Below are positions 1 to 24,163 of a stretch of DNA of 64,000 nucleotides, piece after piece. Both the position numbers and the translations under genes were made by a program. The stretch spans positions 24,858,325-24,922,324 of the forward strand of contig CM060104.1 of NCBI GenBank assembly GCA_030522415.1. Direction: 5' to 3'. Position 1 is the stretch's first letter, and every line of letters begins with the position of its first letter. Below the pieces are notes generated by a model. The model was not told where the DNA came from. It did not search any database and worked only from the letters and a program-made list of their open reading frames with translations. This stretch comes from Channallabes apus (taxonomy: Eukaryota; Chordata; Actinopteri; Siluriformes; Clariidae).

Positions 1-41
<41 letters not shown>

Positions 42-470
42 ATGTGTTATACAAATGTTCTGTGTCACTTTAGGACAGCTGTTACTATGCATCAGTGAAA
101 GCAAGCCTTTAGGTTAAGTGTGTGTGTGTGTTATTGCAGTATTTACTGTAGATTAACTCAGTCCGTCCTCACTCGCATAAAAACAAACAAAAAAAGTCCC
201 TACAAGTTCTTTTGTAGACGCGGCGATGTTAATGTTACGCCTGGATTACTAGCTAGAGTTCTAATATTTATCTTGGAGTTCTAGAGCAGCAGGACGTCAA
301 GCCTGTAATTCAGTTCTAGAGCTGCAGAACGCTCAGCTTCGTGATTAATAGCTACCGTATGTTTGGCCCAGAGTTCCAGAACGGTCGAACACACACCCTG
401 GAGTTCTAGACCTGCAGAACAGTTCACAAACTTCTAGAGCCGCAACCTCAAACCAGCCCAGTGTTTAAAT
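1..470. repeat. Flank with (GA)n and degenerate 'gttctaga' repeats
   Basis: A (GA)n tract fills about 5-39 and a short (GT)n lies near 118-130. From about 245 to 445 the sequence repeats a loose motif around 'gttctaga' and 'gctgcagaac' at roughly 45-55 bp spacing. The same style reappears at 4165-4345 and 9060-9470, so it looks like an old decayed tandem or dispersed repeat. I see no exon here. Confidence 0.5.
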
Positions 471-3446
471 GCTGTAGGAGGTTTAGTCTGGACCCTGGCG
501 TAGGCAGGAGGTTTGGTCTGGACCCTGACGTAGGCAGGAGGTTTGGTCTGGACCCTGACGTAGGCAGGAGGTTTGGTCTGGACCCTGGCGTAGGCAGGAG
601 GTTTGGTCTGGACCCTGGCGTAGGCAGGAGGTTTGGTCTGGACCCTGACGTAGGCAGGAGGTTTGGTCTGGACCCTGGCGTAGGCAGGAGGTTTGGTCTG
701 GACCCTGGCGTAGGCAGGAGGTTTGGTCTGGACCCTGGCGTAGGCAGGAGGTTTGGTCTGGACCCTGAAGACAGCAGGAGGTTTGGTCTGGACCCTGAAG
801 ACAGCAGGAGGTTTGGCCTGGACCCTGAAGACAGCAGGAGGTTTGGCCTGGACCCTGAAGACAGCAGGAGGTTTGGCCTGGACCCTGAAGACAGCAGGAG
901 GTTTGGCCTGGACCCTGAAGACAGCAGGAGGTTTGGCCTGGACCCTGAAGACAGCAGGAGGTTTGGCCTGGACCCTGAAGACAGCAGGAGGTTTGGCCTG
1001 GACCCTGAAGACAGCAGGAGGTTTGGCCTGGACCCTGAAGACAGCAGGAGGTTTGGCCTGGACCCTGAAGTAGGCAGGAGGTTTGGTCTGGACCCTGAAG
1101 ACAGCAGGAGGTTTGGTCTGGACCCTGAAGACAGCAGGAGGTTTGGTCTGGACCCTGAAGACAGCAGGAGGTTTGGTCTGGACCCTGAAGACAGCATGAG
1201 GTTTGGTCTGGACCCTGAAGACAGCAGGAGGTTTGGTCTGGACCCTGACGTAGGCAGGAGGTTTGGTCTGGACCCTGACGTAGGCAGGAGGTTTGGTCTG
1301 GACCCTGACGTAGGCAGGAGGTTTGGTCTGGACCCTGGCGTAGGCAGGAGGTTTGGTCTGGACCCTGGCGTAGGCAGGAGGTTTGGTCTGGACCCTGGCG
1401 TAGGCAGGAGGTTTGGTCTGGACCCTGACGTAGGCAGGAGGTTTGGTCTGGACCCTGACGTAGGCAGGAGGTTTGGTCTGGACCCTGGCGTAGGCAGGAG
1501 GTTTGGTCTGGACCCTGGCGTAGGCAGGAGGTTTGGTCTGGACCCTGAAGACAGCAGGAGGTTTGGTCTGGACCCTGAAGACAGCAGGAGGTTTGGCCTG
1601 GACCCTGAAGACAGCAGGAGGTTTGGCCTGGACCCTGAAGACAGCAGGAGGTTTGGCCTGGACCCTGAAGACAGCAGGAGGTTTGGCCTGGACCCTGAAG
1701 ACAGCAGGAGGTTTGGTCTGGACCCTGAAGACAGCAGGAGGTTTGGTCTGGACCCTGAAGACAGCAGGAGGTTTGGTCTGGACCCTGAAGACAGCAGGAG
1801 GTTTGGTCTGGACCCTGACGTAGGCAGGAGGTTTGGTCTGGACCCTGACGTAGGCAGGAGGTTTGGTCTGGACCCTGACGTAGGCAGGAGGTTTGGTCTG
1901 GACCCTGACGTAGGCAGGAGGTTTGGTCTGGACCCTGGCGTAGGCAGGAGGTTTGGTCTGGACCCTGGCGTAGGCAGGAGGTTTGGTCTGGACCCTGGCG
2001 TAGGCAGGAGGTTTGGTCTGGACCCTGACGTAGGCAGGAGGTTTGGTCTGGACCCTGGCGTAGGCAGGAGGTTTGGTCTGGACCCTGGCGTAGGCAGGAG
2101 GTTTGGTCTGGACCCTGGCGTAGGCAGGAGGTTTGGTCTGGACCCTGGCGTAGGCAGGAGGTTTGGTCTGGACCCTGGCGTAGGCAGGAGGTTTGGTCTG
2201 GACCCTGGCGTAGGCAGGAGGTTTGGTCTGGACCCTGGCGTAGGCAGCAGGTTTGGTCTGGACCCTGGCGTAGGCAGCAGGTTTGGTCTGGACCCTGGCG
2301 TAGGCAGCAGGTTTGGTCTGGACCCTGGCGTAGGCAGCAGGTTTGGTCTGGACCCTGGCGTAGGCAGGAGGTTTGGTCTGGACCCTGACGTAGGCAGGAG
2401 GTTTGGTCTGGACCCTGACGTAGGCAGGAGGTTTGGTCTGGACCCTGACGTAGGCAGGAGGTTTGGTCTGGACCCTGAAGACAGCAGGAGGTTTGGTCTG
2501 GACCCTGAAGGTAGGCAGGAGGTTTGGTCTGGACCCTGAAGGTAGGCAGGAGGATTGGTCTGGACCCTGAAGGTAGGCAGGAGGTTTGGTCTGGACCCTG
2601 AAGGTAGGCAGCAGGTTTGGTCTGGACCCTGGCGTAGGCAGCAGGTTTGGTCTGGACCCTGGCGTAGGCAGCAGGTTTGGTCTGGACCCTGGCGTAGGCA
2701 GCAGGTTTGGTCTGGACCCTGGCGTAGGCAGCAGGTTTGGTCTGGACCCTGGCGTAGGCAGCAGGTTTGGTCTGGACCCTGGCGTAGGCAGCAGGTTTGG
2801 TCTGGACCCTGGCGTAGGCAGCAGGTTTGGTCTGGACCCTGGCGTAGGCAGCAGGTTTGGTCTGGACCCTGGCGTAGGCAGGAGGTTTGGTCTGGACCCT
2901 GACGTAGGCAGGAGGTTTGGTCTGGACCCTGGCGTAGGCAGGAGGTTTGGTCTGGACCCTGAAGACAGCAGGAGGTTTGGTCTGGACCCTGAAGGTAGGC
3001 AGGAGGTTTGGTCTGGACCCTGAAGGTAGGCAGGAGGATTGGTCTGGACCCTGAAGGTAGGCAGGAGGTTTGGTCTGGACCCTGAAGGTAGGCAGGAGGT
3101 TTGGTCTGGACCCTGGCGTAGGCAGGAGGTTTGGTCCGGACCCTGAAGGTAGGCAGGAGGTTTGGTCTGGACCCTGAAGGTAAGCAGGAGGTTTGGTCTG
3201 GACCCTGAAGGTAGGCAGGAGGTTTGGTCTGGACCCTGGCGTAGGCAGGAGGTTTGGTCTGGACCCTGGCGTAGGCAGGAGGTTTAGTCTGGACCCTGGC
3301 GTAGGCAGGAGGTTTAGTCTGGACCCTGAAGGTAGGCAGGAGGTTTGGTCTGGACCCTGGCATAGGCAGGAGGTTTGGTCTGGACCCTGGCATAGGCAGG
3401 AGGGTTGGTCTGGACCCTGAAGGTAGGCAGGAGGTTTGGTCTGGAC
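471..3446. repeat. 30-bp minisatellite, about 98 units
   Basis: Tandem array of a 30-bp unit of the form gtttggtctggaccctg followed by a variable part and ending in caggag. Four main variants differ in the middle: gacgtaggc, ggcgtaggc, gaagacagc and, mostly after 2505, a 31-bp version with gaaggtaggc. Variants occur in blocks, which suggests local expansion by unequal exchange or replication slippage. Because 30 is a multiple of three and the unit has no stops in several frames, it creates long open frames on both strands with 10-residue periods; these are not genes. It ends 2.5 kb upstream of the CAPN15 start codon. Confidence 0.93.
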
Positions 3447-4155
3447 TAGGGTTGTTCCGATTCCGATACTGGTATCGGAAATGCTGCCGATACCACAAAA
3501 AAAGTTGGCATCGGAATCGGCGAGTACTTGAGTCCACGTACCGATCCGATACCATTTTCCTAAACATAACCTATTTATGCCCGCTAGCTTTGCTAGCTTA
3601 GCTTACTTATAGAGTGTCACGGCGTGCGCCTGTGATGGGCGTGCGCCCAAATTGATATCGCTCCTCCGAAGCTCACTAGTTAGGAGGCCTACCCCCCCTT
3701 TAGGTATGTGAAGTAGCAGGGCCGCAGAATCAGGCAACGGCCCATGAGCTATCGCCGCTATGAAACACAGCGTGGAGTGTAGCTCGGGGTCTGACTGTTG
3801 GGAAGCTGGACTTTGCGATGCGGTGGATTTTATGAGAGAAAGTGGCACAAGAGCGGGGCGATGTGATGCGCCCCAGAGACTTTAAAAAGGGGGGGGGCGC
3901 CTTTGATCTCCGCGAGAGGAGCACGTGAACGAGCTGCGCGAGCTCCCGCGGCACCTTCACTTCCGCGTAGAGCCCGCCTTCGCATCCCTGCCGCCGAAGT
4001 GGAAAAGACCGCAGAGAGCCTTTAACCCTTTCCTTCCCCATTTTTCTAAATAAATTACCCTTTTTCCTGTAAGACCTCGCCTTGTGTCCGTGTTTCATGG
4101 TGTCGCCCGTGCACTTAGGGTCGAACCCGTTACACAGGGCTAGTAGTATTTTAGG
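3447..4155 (+). mobile_element. hAT-type repeat, copy 1 (right end missing)
   Basis: Starts with tagggttgttccgattcc directly after a minisatellite unit and is closely similar to 21142-21840, where the same sequence is the left part of a hAT-type element with an 8-bp target duplication. Here the matching right terminal repeat is absent; similarity stops near 4155 and is followed by 'ggaggaggtttgg', which resembles the neighbouring minisatellite. It is therefore a truncated copy. It carries the putative solo LTR 3615-4134. Open frames of 81 and 122 aa inside it have counterparts in the second copy but no recognisable domain. Confidence 0.6.
3615..4134 (+). mobile_element. Putative solo LTR inside the hAT repeat
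   Basis: A 520-bp block begins TGTCACGGCG and ends CCCGTTACA, the TG...CA form of an LTR. It has a late AATAAA-like signal (ctaaataaatta near 4046) and a C/T-rich end like many fish Ty3/gypsy LTRs. The same block at 21287-21810 has the same outer neighbours; flanks 'cagag' and 'caggg' in that copy could be a decayed 5-bp target duplication. Inference: an LTR element inserted into an ancestral hAT element, recombined to a solo LTR, and was later copied with it. Confidence 0.45.
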
Positions 4156-4440
4156 AGGAGGTTTGGCCCTGAGCTCTAGACCGGCAGAGATTTTAGTGCA
4201 ACGTTCCAGAGCAACGTAACGCTTGGGTCACCGTTCTAGATCATTCAGTACAAAGTTCTAAAGCTGTGTATCATTTACTGGCTGCTGGTTCTAGAGCTCC
4301 GTTCCAGATCTGTGTGGTGCTCAGCATGAGGTTCTAGCTCTGTTCAAGTAGGACGCTTCGTCCTGAATTTGAGAGCTGAATCCATAATGCAGTTTATTAC
4401 ATCTGATTAATAATAACAATCATTTGTAGTGTTACTCTTT

Positions 4441-4479
<39 letters not shown>

Positions 4480-5814
4480 CAGGGCATTTGGAGACAAAGC
4501 CCTAATCATTAACACCGACATAAGTTCTGGCACTCATCCTGGTATGTTGTGTGTGTGTGTGTGTGTGTGTGTGGATCATGGAGACAGGTGTTCCTGCTGG
4601 CTCTGGTTTCTGGATGCGGTGGTTGTTCTTTAACATGTCGAGACCTCTGTAAACACAAACACACACACACACTCTGACATTTAAGCCTGAAGTACACGGG
4701 TTCCTTGTTCTTCGATGATGTAATATGATGAGATGTGAATGAGAAGACAGTGAGACAGGCTGATGTTTTAGACAAACCCTGAGTGCTGCTTTAAAGGGCA
4801 GCTAATGTCCTCTGTCATGTTTAGATGTTCAGGTGGGTCTTCAGTGTGTGTATAAATGTTTTTATTATTCCTTTGTCTATTGTTATGCAGAGAAGCCAAT
4901 CAGGTTCCCTCCCTATTGTGACCTCACATAAGAAAAGCTCCTCTTTCTTGGTGCCTTCTTGTTATTCTCTGGAGGGCGCATGTCTTAGCAGTAGCTCATT
5001 TACATAGACACTGAACTGATGTGTTTGAATATGGAGTGAAAATGTATATTAACACACACATGCCTGCGTTAACTTGGTGTAAACTAGGTGGCGTAGCCTG
5101 GAGGTCTGGAGAGGAGAACATTACTGTGAACCTGCACCAGTGAGCGTTAGATCCAGGTTCTTTGGTTTCGGTTTCTCACTCCTCCTGATCTTCTAGTCTG
5201 AAGCTCTGGTGTTCAGAGATGCACAGGAAGAGATAAACGTAGAGCTCTTGGTGTGGTGTTTGCGAGGGGAAAGAAAGCAACATGTTCTTCTGTAGAAGTT
5301 TTTGGAGCATAATTTTGCTGAGGAGAAGGAACACACACCCGCCCAGGACCTGGCCTGTGTAGCTCATCTAGAGGAACTGTGGTGCTGCATGGGGATCTCT
5401 ACTCCATATCAGAGAGATTCTGAGAAACGTTCTAGATGAACTAGAGCTTAGAATAATAAAATAAGTGTGTGTGTGTGGAGCTGAATCTCCTCTGGAAGAT
5501 ATGGAGGGTGTGTGTGAGAGAGTGATCGCTGATGATTCACATTTGGGTTGTTTGTATTGGGACTGCAATGTGTGTGTGTCTGTACGCACTCTAAGTGATG
5601 ATCTAATCAGATTTATGAGGGGGATTAAGGTAAGACCGAGGGCTTTGCTGACTCTGATGTAACATCTCTGCAGGACTCTGAGGGTTTTATGGTTTTATAC
5701 GTTTGAAGCCGATTTGTTTAACTTTTTTTTTTTGGGTGGTGGGACAGGGCAGGGTGTAAAGGGCAGGGTGTGACAGGAAAGCTCTTCCTAACTATGCAGG
5801 GTGTGATCTTCTAC

Positions 5815-5851
<37 letters not shown>

Positions 5852-5889
5852 GTTACAGCAGTTAATCTCTCTTCTTGTCTCTCCGTCAG
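4156..5889. other. Upstream region of CAPN15, no gene seen
   Basis: Contains degenerate 'gttctaga' sequence (4165-4345), a (CA)n tract at 4445-4478, (GT)n at 4549-4573 and (GT)n at 5817-5850 just before the first coding exon. Open frames here are short and show no domains. The 5' untranslated exon and promoter of CAPN15 could lie here, but I cannot place them from sequence alone. Confidence 0.4.
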
Positions 5890-5911
5890 TCTCTCTCATT
5901 CCCGCGGGTCG

Positions 5912-18865
<12,954 letters not shown>

Positions 18866-19018
18866 CACACGCCCACATGTGCCCACCGCTCCTGAGGGGC
18901 GGAGCATAGTGGAACTACTGAGCCAATCCAATTACACGACTGCTCCTGGAGCCAAACGCACAACACACACACACAAAGGACGGACGTGTACTCAAGGATA
19001 CCGCCATCACTTATACAC

Positions 19019-19067
<49 letters not shown>

Positions 19068-20230
19068 GAGTCAAACCTGCAAGAGGTCGAAGCGTCTCGT
19101 CTGTTTTTAATGTCTAAAGACTACATTAAATGTGTTTTTTTCCTTTTTGTTTCCTTTTGTGTCATTTGCTCTCATTGGCATATATGGGTGGGGCTTCATT
19201 TGTCACAACCAATCAGGGAGCCAGAGGGAGAAATACCTGAACTGAGTGTTTAGGTGACGTGTGTAGACCAAAGCTCTTGTTCACCATCATGACTTCCTCT
19301 GGATACACACTGTTACAATAGTTAGCATCCCAGCTAGTTTCATGCTACGTAGTCCTCAAGCTGGCGCTCGAAAGTTAGCATTGCTAATTAGTTATGATTG
19401 TTAGTTAGATAATGTTAGATAATTATCAGTTCAACATCGAGGGAAACACTTTGTAAGTGAAACGGGCAGGTGCTGATACCTGCACCAGGTGTGTGTGTGT
19501 GTGTGAGAGAAGCACACTTTAAGGTCAGTGAGGGGAAGTTGGCAAGGTGGGGGTGATGAGTATCGGAGCACTGTGAGTGTGTTTGTGTGTATGTGCGTGT
19601 GTGCGCTAAATTATTCGTGACATAATGAGAAAAGCACAAACTGATGTACGGAGCGCTCTGATTGGTCAGATGGGTGTTGCCATGGCTTCTTCAGATCTGT
19701 CCTTTCTCCATTTGTTTTCGGGCCAGCGTCACCCTCTACTGGTGCAGGCGTGCACTCACACACACACACACACACTCATGCTACCTCATAGGTACATATT
19801 ACAACATAAACATGCAAGCATTGTCCTCCTGTGGACACACTCGTATTCTCCTATTAATCACACAACAATGCACCCAGTTCTGTTGTTCTGCGTGCGCGCG
19901 CGTGTGTGTGTGTGTGTGTGTGTGTTGGTTGGTAGATCAGGATGTACACTTGGTTCCCTATCTCAGGTTCCACCGGACCAAAAAAAAAGAAATTATTTAA
20001 TGGGCTTACTGCTGTGGGGGTGGGGTTTGCAGGTGTGGCTTGTTGCTATGGTGACAGGACTCAGGATTTAGAGGCGGGTCTTAAGTGATTAAGGGGCCGT
20101 GTGGGTGGGGTTTATAGCTTTGGTGGTGGGGTTTACACAAAAAATGCATAGAATTATAAATAAAATATGAAATATACTGTGTAAAGCTGTAAATGATTAT
20201 TGTTAATAAAAAAAGTTGATTACCAAATAT
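18866..20230 (+). other. Probable capn15 3' UTR
   Basis: About 1.3 kb of sequence without mobile-element ends follows the stop. It includes (TG)n at 19021-19062, a short (CA)n at 19758-19772 and (TG)n at 19900-19924. AATAAA signals occur at 20159-20164 and 20205-20210 and are the likely polyadenylation sites. The exact end is inferred, not seen. Confidence 0.45.
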
Positions 20231-20251
20231 GATGTTTTTCACTAATGTAAA

Positions 20252-20282
<31 letters not shown>

Positions 20283-20349
20283 GATGTAGATCAAGGGTCC
20301 GTTCTTCGTACGTCGCTTGACACATCCGAGATGAATTGACACATTAACC

Positions 20350-20898
20350 CAGTGGTTCTCAAAACTTTTTCTGTCATTCCCCACTTAAGGGGGTGAGCGA
20401 ATTTTCAAGCCCCACTTGTCAACAAAATAATAACAAAATCGGCCAAGTTTACTGTTTATTGAAATATCAATTTCTAAACCAATAAGATCAAACAACACCA
20501 AGTTAAAAACAGATAAAATACACGTGCAATTGTTATAAAAGGCTTACGTTGTCACTTATCTTTGCATAATTGACCCCATGTTTATTAGCTGCTCAGCAAT
20601 CGTTTGTAGTTTTTCTGGCCAATTCTGTATGTAACTTTGAATGAAGCCGTTTGTGCTTTGCTGTCCACTGATTCAGATGTTACCATGCGATTCTCCTGCT
20701 GTCTGTATTCTGCCAGCTTTCTTTGAAAGAAGTCGGGTGGATTATTAACGTGACTGGAGTGTGTTGTCTCTAAGTGTCTTCCTAATTTGTTGGGTCTCAT
20801 GCGGTCTGCTGCCAGCGGTTTAAGACACAAAACACACACGGGTCTCTCTTCTGCCCCCACCATCACCACCATGAATCCAAGCTCAAGATAGGCTTCAT
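20350..20898 (-). mobile_element. hAT (BED-finger) transposon fragment
   Basis: The + strand end cagtggttctcaaaactttt is the hAT-type terminal repeat common in vertebrates. The minus-strand frame 20585-20920 encodes CVLCLKPLAADRMRPNKL and GRHLETTHSSH, a BED/C2H2-like zinc finger, then FFQRKLAEY, as in the N-terminus of hAT-derived proteins such as the FAM200/ZBED5 group. The frame runs about 20 bp beyond the end of the fragment. The catalytic domain is missing. It abuts another repeat at 20899. Confidence 0.75.
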
Positions 20899-21286
20899 TA
20901 GGGGTGGGCGATATAACCAAAATCTTTTAACACAGGAGAAGCAATTTTCTACCTCGATAACGATATATATCACAATATAGCAATTTGTATCTGAAAATGC
21001 ATAAATAAAAATTCAAACACAAACTGTTTTACATAATGTAATTTTATTTAAACTGTGAATTGCTGAGTTTTGCAGCATTTTTTTACTTTGGCCATATTCG
21101 TTTGGATTTCAGGTGATAGAAAAGGTTTGACGTGTTTCCACTAGGGTTGTTCAGATTCCGATACCACAAAAAAAATCTGGCATCGGAATCGGCGAGTATT
21201 TGAGTCCACGTACCAATCCGATACCATTTTCCTAAACATAACCTATTTATGCCCGCTAGCCTTGCTAGCTTGGCTTACTTACAGAG

Positions 21287-21810
21287 TGTCACGGCGTGCG
21301 CCTGTGATGGTCGTGCGCCCAACTTGATATTGCTCCTCGCTCACTAGTTAGGCGGCCTCCCCCCCCTTTAGGTAATGTGAAGGAGCAGAGCCGCAGAATC
21401 AGGCAACGGCCCATGAGCTATCGCGGCTAATGATCCCGGGGCTATAAAACACAGCGGGGAGTGTAGCTCGGGGTCTGACTGTTGGGAAGCTGGACTTTGC
21501 GACGTGGTGGATTTTATGAGAGACAGTGGCACAAGAGCGGGGCGATGTGATGCGCCCCAGAGACTTTAAAAAGGGGGGCGCCTTTGATCTCCGCGAGCGG
21601 AGCGCATGAATGAGCTGCGCGAGCTCCCGCGGCACCTTCACTTCCACGTAGAGCCCGCCTTCGCATCCCTGCCGCCGAAGGGGAAAAGACCGCAGAGAGC
21701 CTTTAACCCTTTCCTTCCCCATGTTTCTAAATAAATTACGCTTTTTCCTGTAAGACCTCGCCTCGTGTCCGTGTTTCATGGTGTCGGTCGTGCACTTCGA
21801 ACCCGTTACA
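21287..21810 (+). mobile_element. Putative solo LTR, copy 2
   Basis: A 524-bp counterpart of 3615-4134 with the same ends (TGTCACGGCG to CCCGTTACA) and the same host element on both sides. A 126-aa minus-strand frame across it has a counterpart in the other copy but contains only low-complexity basic sequence and is probably not a gene. Confidence 0.45.
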
Positions 21811-21860
21811 CAGGGCTAGTAGTATTTTACTTTAAAAAAAGAAATATATATATATATACA

Positions 21861-23457
21861 CAGTGCTGTGAAAAACTATTTGCCCCCTCCTGATTTCTTA
21901 TTCTTTTGAATGTTTGTCACACAAAATGTTTCTGATCATCAAAAACATTTAACTATTAGTCAAAGATAACACAAGTAAACACAAAATGCAGTTTTTAAAT
22001 TAGGGGTTTTATTATTTAGGGAGAAAAAAAATCCAAACCTACATGGCCCTGTGTGAAAAAGTAATTGCCCCCTGAACCTAATAACTGCAATCAAGCGTTA
22101 ACTTCATGCGATAATTGCAACAAGTCTTTTACAGCGCTCTGGAGGAATTTTGGCCCACTTATCTTTGCAGAATTGTTGTAATTCATCTTTATTTGAGGGT
22201 TTTCTAGCATGAACCGCCTTTTTAAGGTCATGCCACAACATCTCAATAGGATTCAGGTCAGGACTTTAACTAGGCCTCTCCAAAGTCTTCATTTTGTTTT
22301 TCTTCAGCCATTCAGAGGTGGATTTGCTGGTGTGTTTTGGGTCATTGTCCTGCTGCAGCACCCAAGATCACTTCAGCTTGAGTTGATGAACAGATGGCCG
22401 GACATTCTCCTTCAGGATTTTTTGGTAGACAGTAGAATTCATGGTTCCATCTATCACAGCAAGCCTTCCAGGTCCTGAAGCAGCAAAACAACCCCAGACC
22501 ATCACACTACCACCACCATATTTTACTGTTGGTATGATGTTCTTTTTCTGAAATGCTGTGTTACTTTTACGCCAGATGTAACGGGACACGCACCTTCCAA
22601 AAAGTTCAACTTTTGTCTCGTCGGTCCACAAGGTATTTTCCCAAAAGTCTTGGCAATCATTGAGATGTTTTTTAGCTAAATTGAGACGAGCTTTAATGTT
22701 CTTTTTGCTTAAAAGTGGTTTGCGCCTTGGAAATCTGCCATGCAGGCCGTTTTTGCCCAGTCTCTTTCTTATGGTGGAGTCGTGAACACTGACCTTAATT
22801 GAGGCAAGTGAGGCCTGCAGTTCTTTAGATGTTGTCCTGGGGTCTTTTGTGGCCTCTCGGATGAGTTGTCTCTGCGCTCTTGGGGTAATTTTGGTCGGCC
22901 GGCCACTCCTGGGAAGGTTCACCACTGTTCCATGTTTTTGCCATTTGTGGATAATGGCTCTCACTGTGGTTCGCTGGAGTCCCAAAGCTTTAGAAATGGC
23001 TTTATAACCTTTACCAGACTGATAGATCTCAATTACTTTTGTTCTCATTTGTTCCTGAATTTCTTTGGATCTTGGCATGATGTCTAGCTTTTGAGGTGGT
23101 TTTGGTCTACTTCTCTGTGTCAGGTAGCTCCTATTTAAGTGATTTCTTGATTGAAACAGGTGTGGCAGTAATCAGGCCTGGGGGTGACTACAGAAATTGA
23201 ACTCAGGTGTGATAAACCACAGTTAAGTTATTTTTTAACAAGGGGGGCAATCAGTTTTTCACACAGGCCCATGTGGATTTGGAGTTTTTTTCTCCCTTAT
23301 TAACGTAAACCTTCATTTAAAAACTGCATTTTGTGTTCAATTATGTTATCTTTGACTAATAGTTAACGGTTTTTGATGAGCAGAAACATTTAAGTGTGAC
23401 AAACATGCAAAAGAATAAGAAATCAGGAAGGGGGGCAAATAGTTTTTCACACCACTG
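21861..23457 (-). mobile_element. Tc1/mariner element, copy 2 (dead)
   Basis: Inverted ends as in the copies at 11036 and 29542. The right end is followed by TA. The left end is set in a short (TA)n and shows cagtgctgtg instead of cagtggtgtg. The transposase frame is broken (see 22090-23078). Confidence 0.9.
22090..23078 (-). pseudogene. Tc1 transposase pseudogene
   Basis: The first 236 codons (23078-22368) are open: helix-turn-helix, GRPTKITPRAQRQL, then WTDET. A CGA-to-TGA type change ends the frame after LKLK, just before the QQDNDPKH catalytic block. A second stop and local sequence loss occur further on, including the last residues near 22090-22110. Non-functional. Confidence 0.9.

Positions 23458-23461
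<4 letters not shown>

Positions 23462-23496
<35 letters not shown>
23462..23496. repeat. (CA)n microsatellite
   Basis: About 35 bp of perfect CA repeat between the Tc1 right end and the right part of the hAT element. Confidence 0.9.
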
Positions 23497-23498
<2 letters not shown>

Positions 23499-24004
23499 TA
23501 CAGATACACCCAGGTATCGGATCAGTACTCGGTATCGGCCGATACCCTGAGCCCAAGTATCGGAATCGGTATCGGGAGGGGAAAAATGGTATCGGAACAT
23601 CTCTAGTTTCCACCAATTGTTAAAACAGTGCAGTTGCGTTCCTTGAAAATCACGTTCATCTCATTCGTATCACTTTTCTTATACCCAAACCAATTCCACA
23701 CCACAGACGATGCACCTTTTTCTTTACAATCTCTTCGTTGTTGGTTTCGTCACATGTAAGCAAACTCACTGCTGCACCGTCTTCTTCCATTGTCGAAGTG
23801 TACGTGAAGCCAAACACATCAAAAGTGGGACGAAACCGTGGCACCCGATTGAACCAAATATCTGCGCAAATACAGCGCAGCGCGACTATCTGGATAGCGC
23901 AGTGATGATCTGGTTTATCACTCAGATAGACTTGGAGAAAGTTCCAGTCCTGAACTATCGAATATCGGATCGTAAGACACTAGCAGTTCACTCAGATACT
24001 GCAG

Positions 24005-24163
24005 CGCGAGACCATTGAGCTTTATATGTCAAGAGTAGTATTTTAAAATCAATGTGAAATTTCACCGGGAACCAATGCAGTGAAGATAGGATAGGGGTGA
24101 TGTGCTCATATCTTCTGGTTCTAGTAAGGACTCTCGCTGCTGCATTCTGGACTAGTAACTAGT
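24005..24163 (-). mobile_element. 3' segment of the minus-strand L2 LINE
   Basis: Read on the minus strand this encodes a decayed QNAAARVLTRTRRYEHITPI and LSSLHWFPV region of L2 reverse transcriptase. It continues the copy at 25412-29515, which is interrupted here by a plus-strand L2 insertion. Confidence 0.75.

Larger units (their letters stand above)
21142..23605. mobile_element. hAT-type element, copy 2, complete, carrying Tc1 and solo LTR
   Basis: A perfect 8-bp target duplication gtttccac (21134-21141 and 23606-23613) flanks inverted ends tagggttgttcagattccg and, on the complement of the right end, tagagatgttccgatacc. The 8-bp duplication indicates the hAT superfamily. It encodes no recognisable transposase. 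It contains the putative solo LTR 21287-21810 and a later Tc1 insertion 21861-23457. Confidence 0.8.
20899..24004. mobile_element. Older hAT-like repeat split by a later hAT insertion
   Basis: Starts taggggtgggcgatata, a frequent terminal sequence of non-autonomous hAT elements. It is interrupted after 'gtttccac' by the element at 21142-23605 and resumes at 23606 with a repeated 'gtttccac'. The resumed part (23606-24004) has small open frames and no domain I recognise. The right terminus is not evident; an L2 LINE begins near 24005. Confidence 0.55.

Noticed and set aside
461..2539. 692-codon open frame on the plus strand with a 10-residue period
   Set aside because: Same minisatellite; the frame ends as soon as 31-bp units begin, so it depends only on the period.
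448..3567. 1039-codon open frame on the minus strand
   Set aside because: It is the reverse reading of the 30-bp minisatellite plus a few flanking codons; 10-residue period, no domain, no splice or start context.
3603..4098. 81- and 122-aa minus-strand frames, the latter with a counterpart at 21399-21779
   Set aside because: Conservation between the two copies follows from their being the same repeat; the products are low-complexity basic sequence inside a putative LTR.
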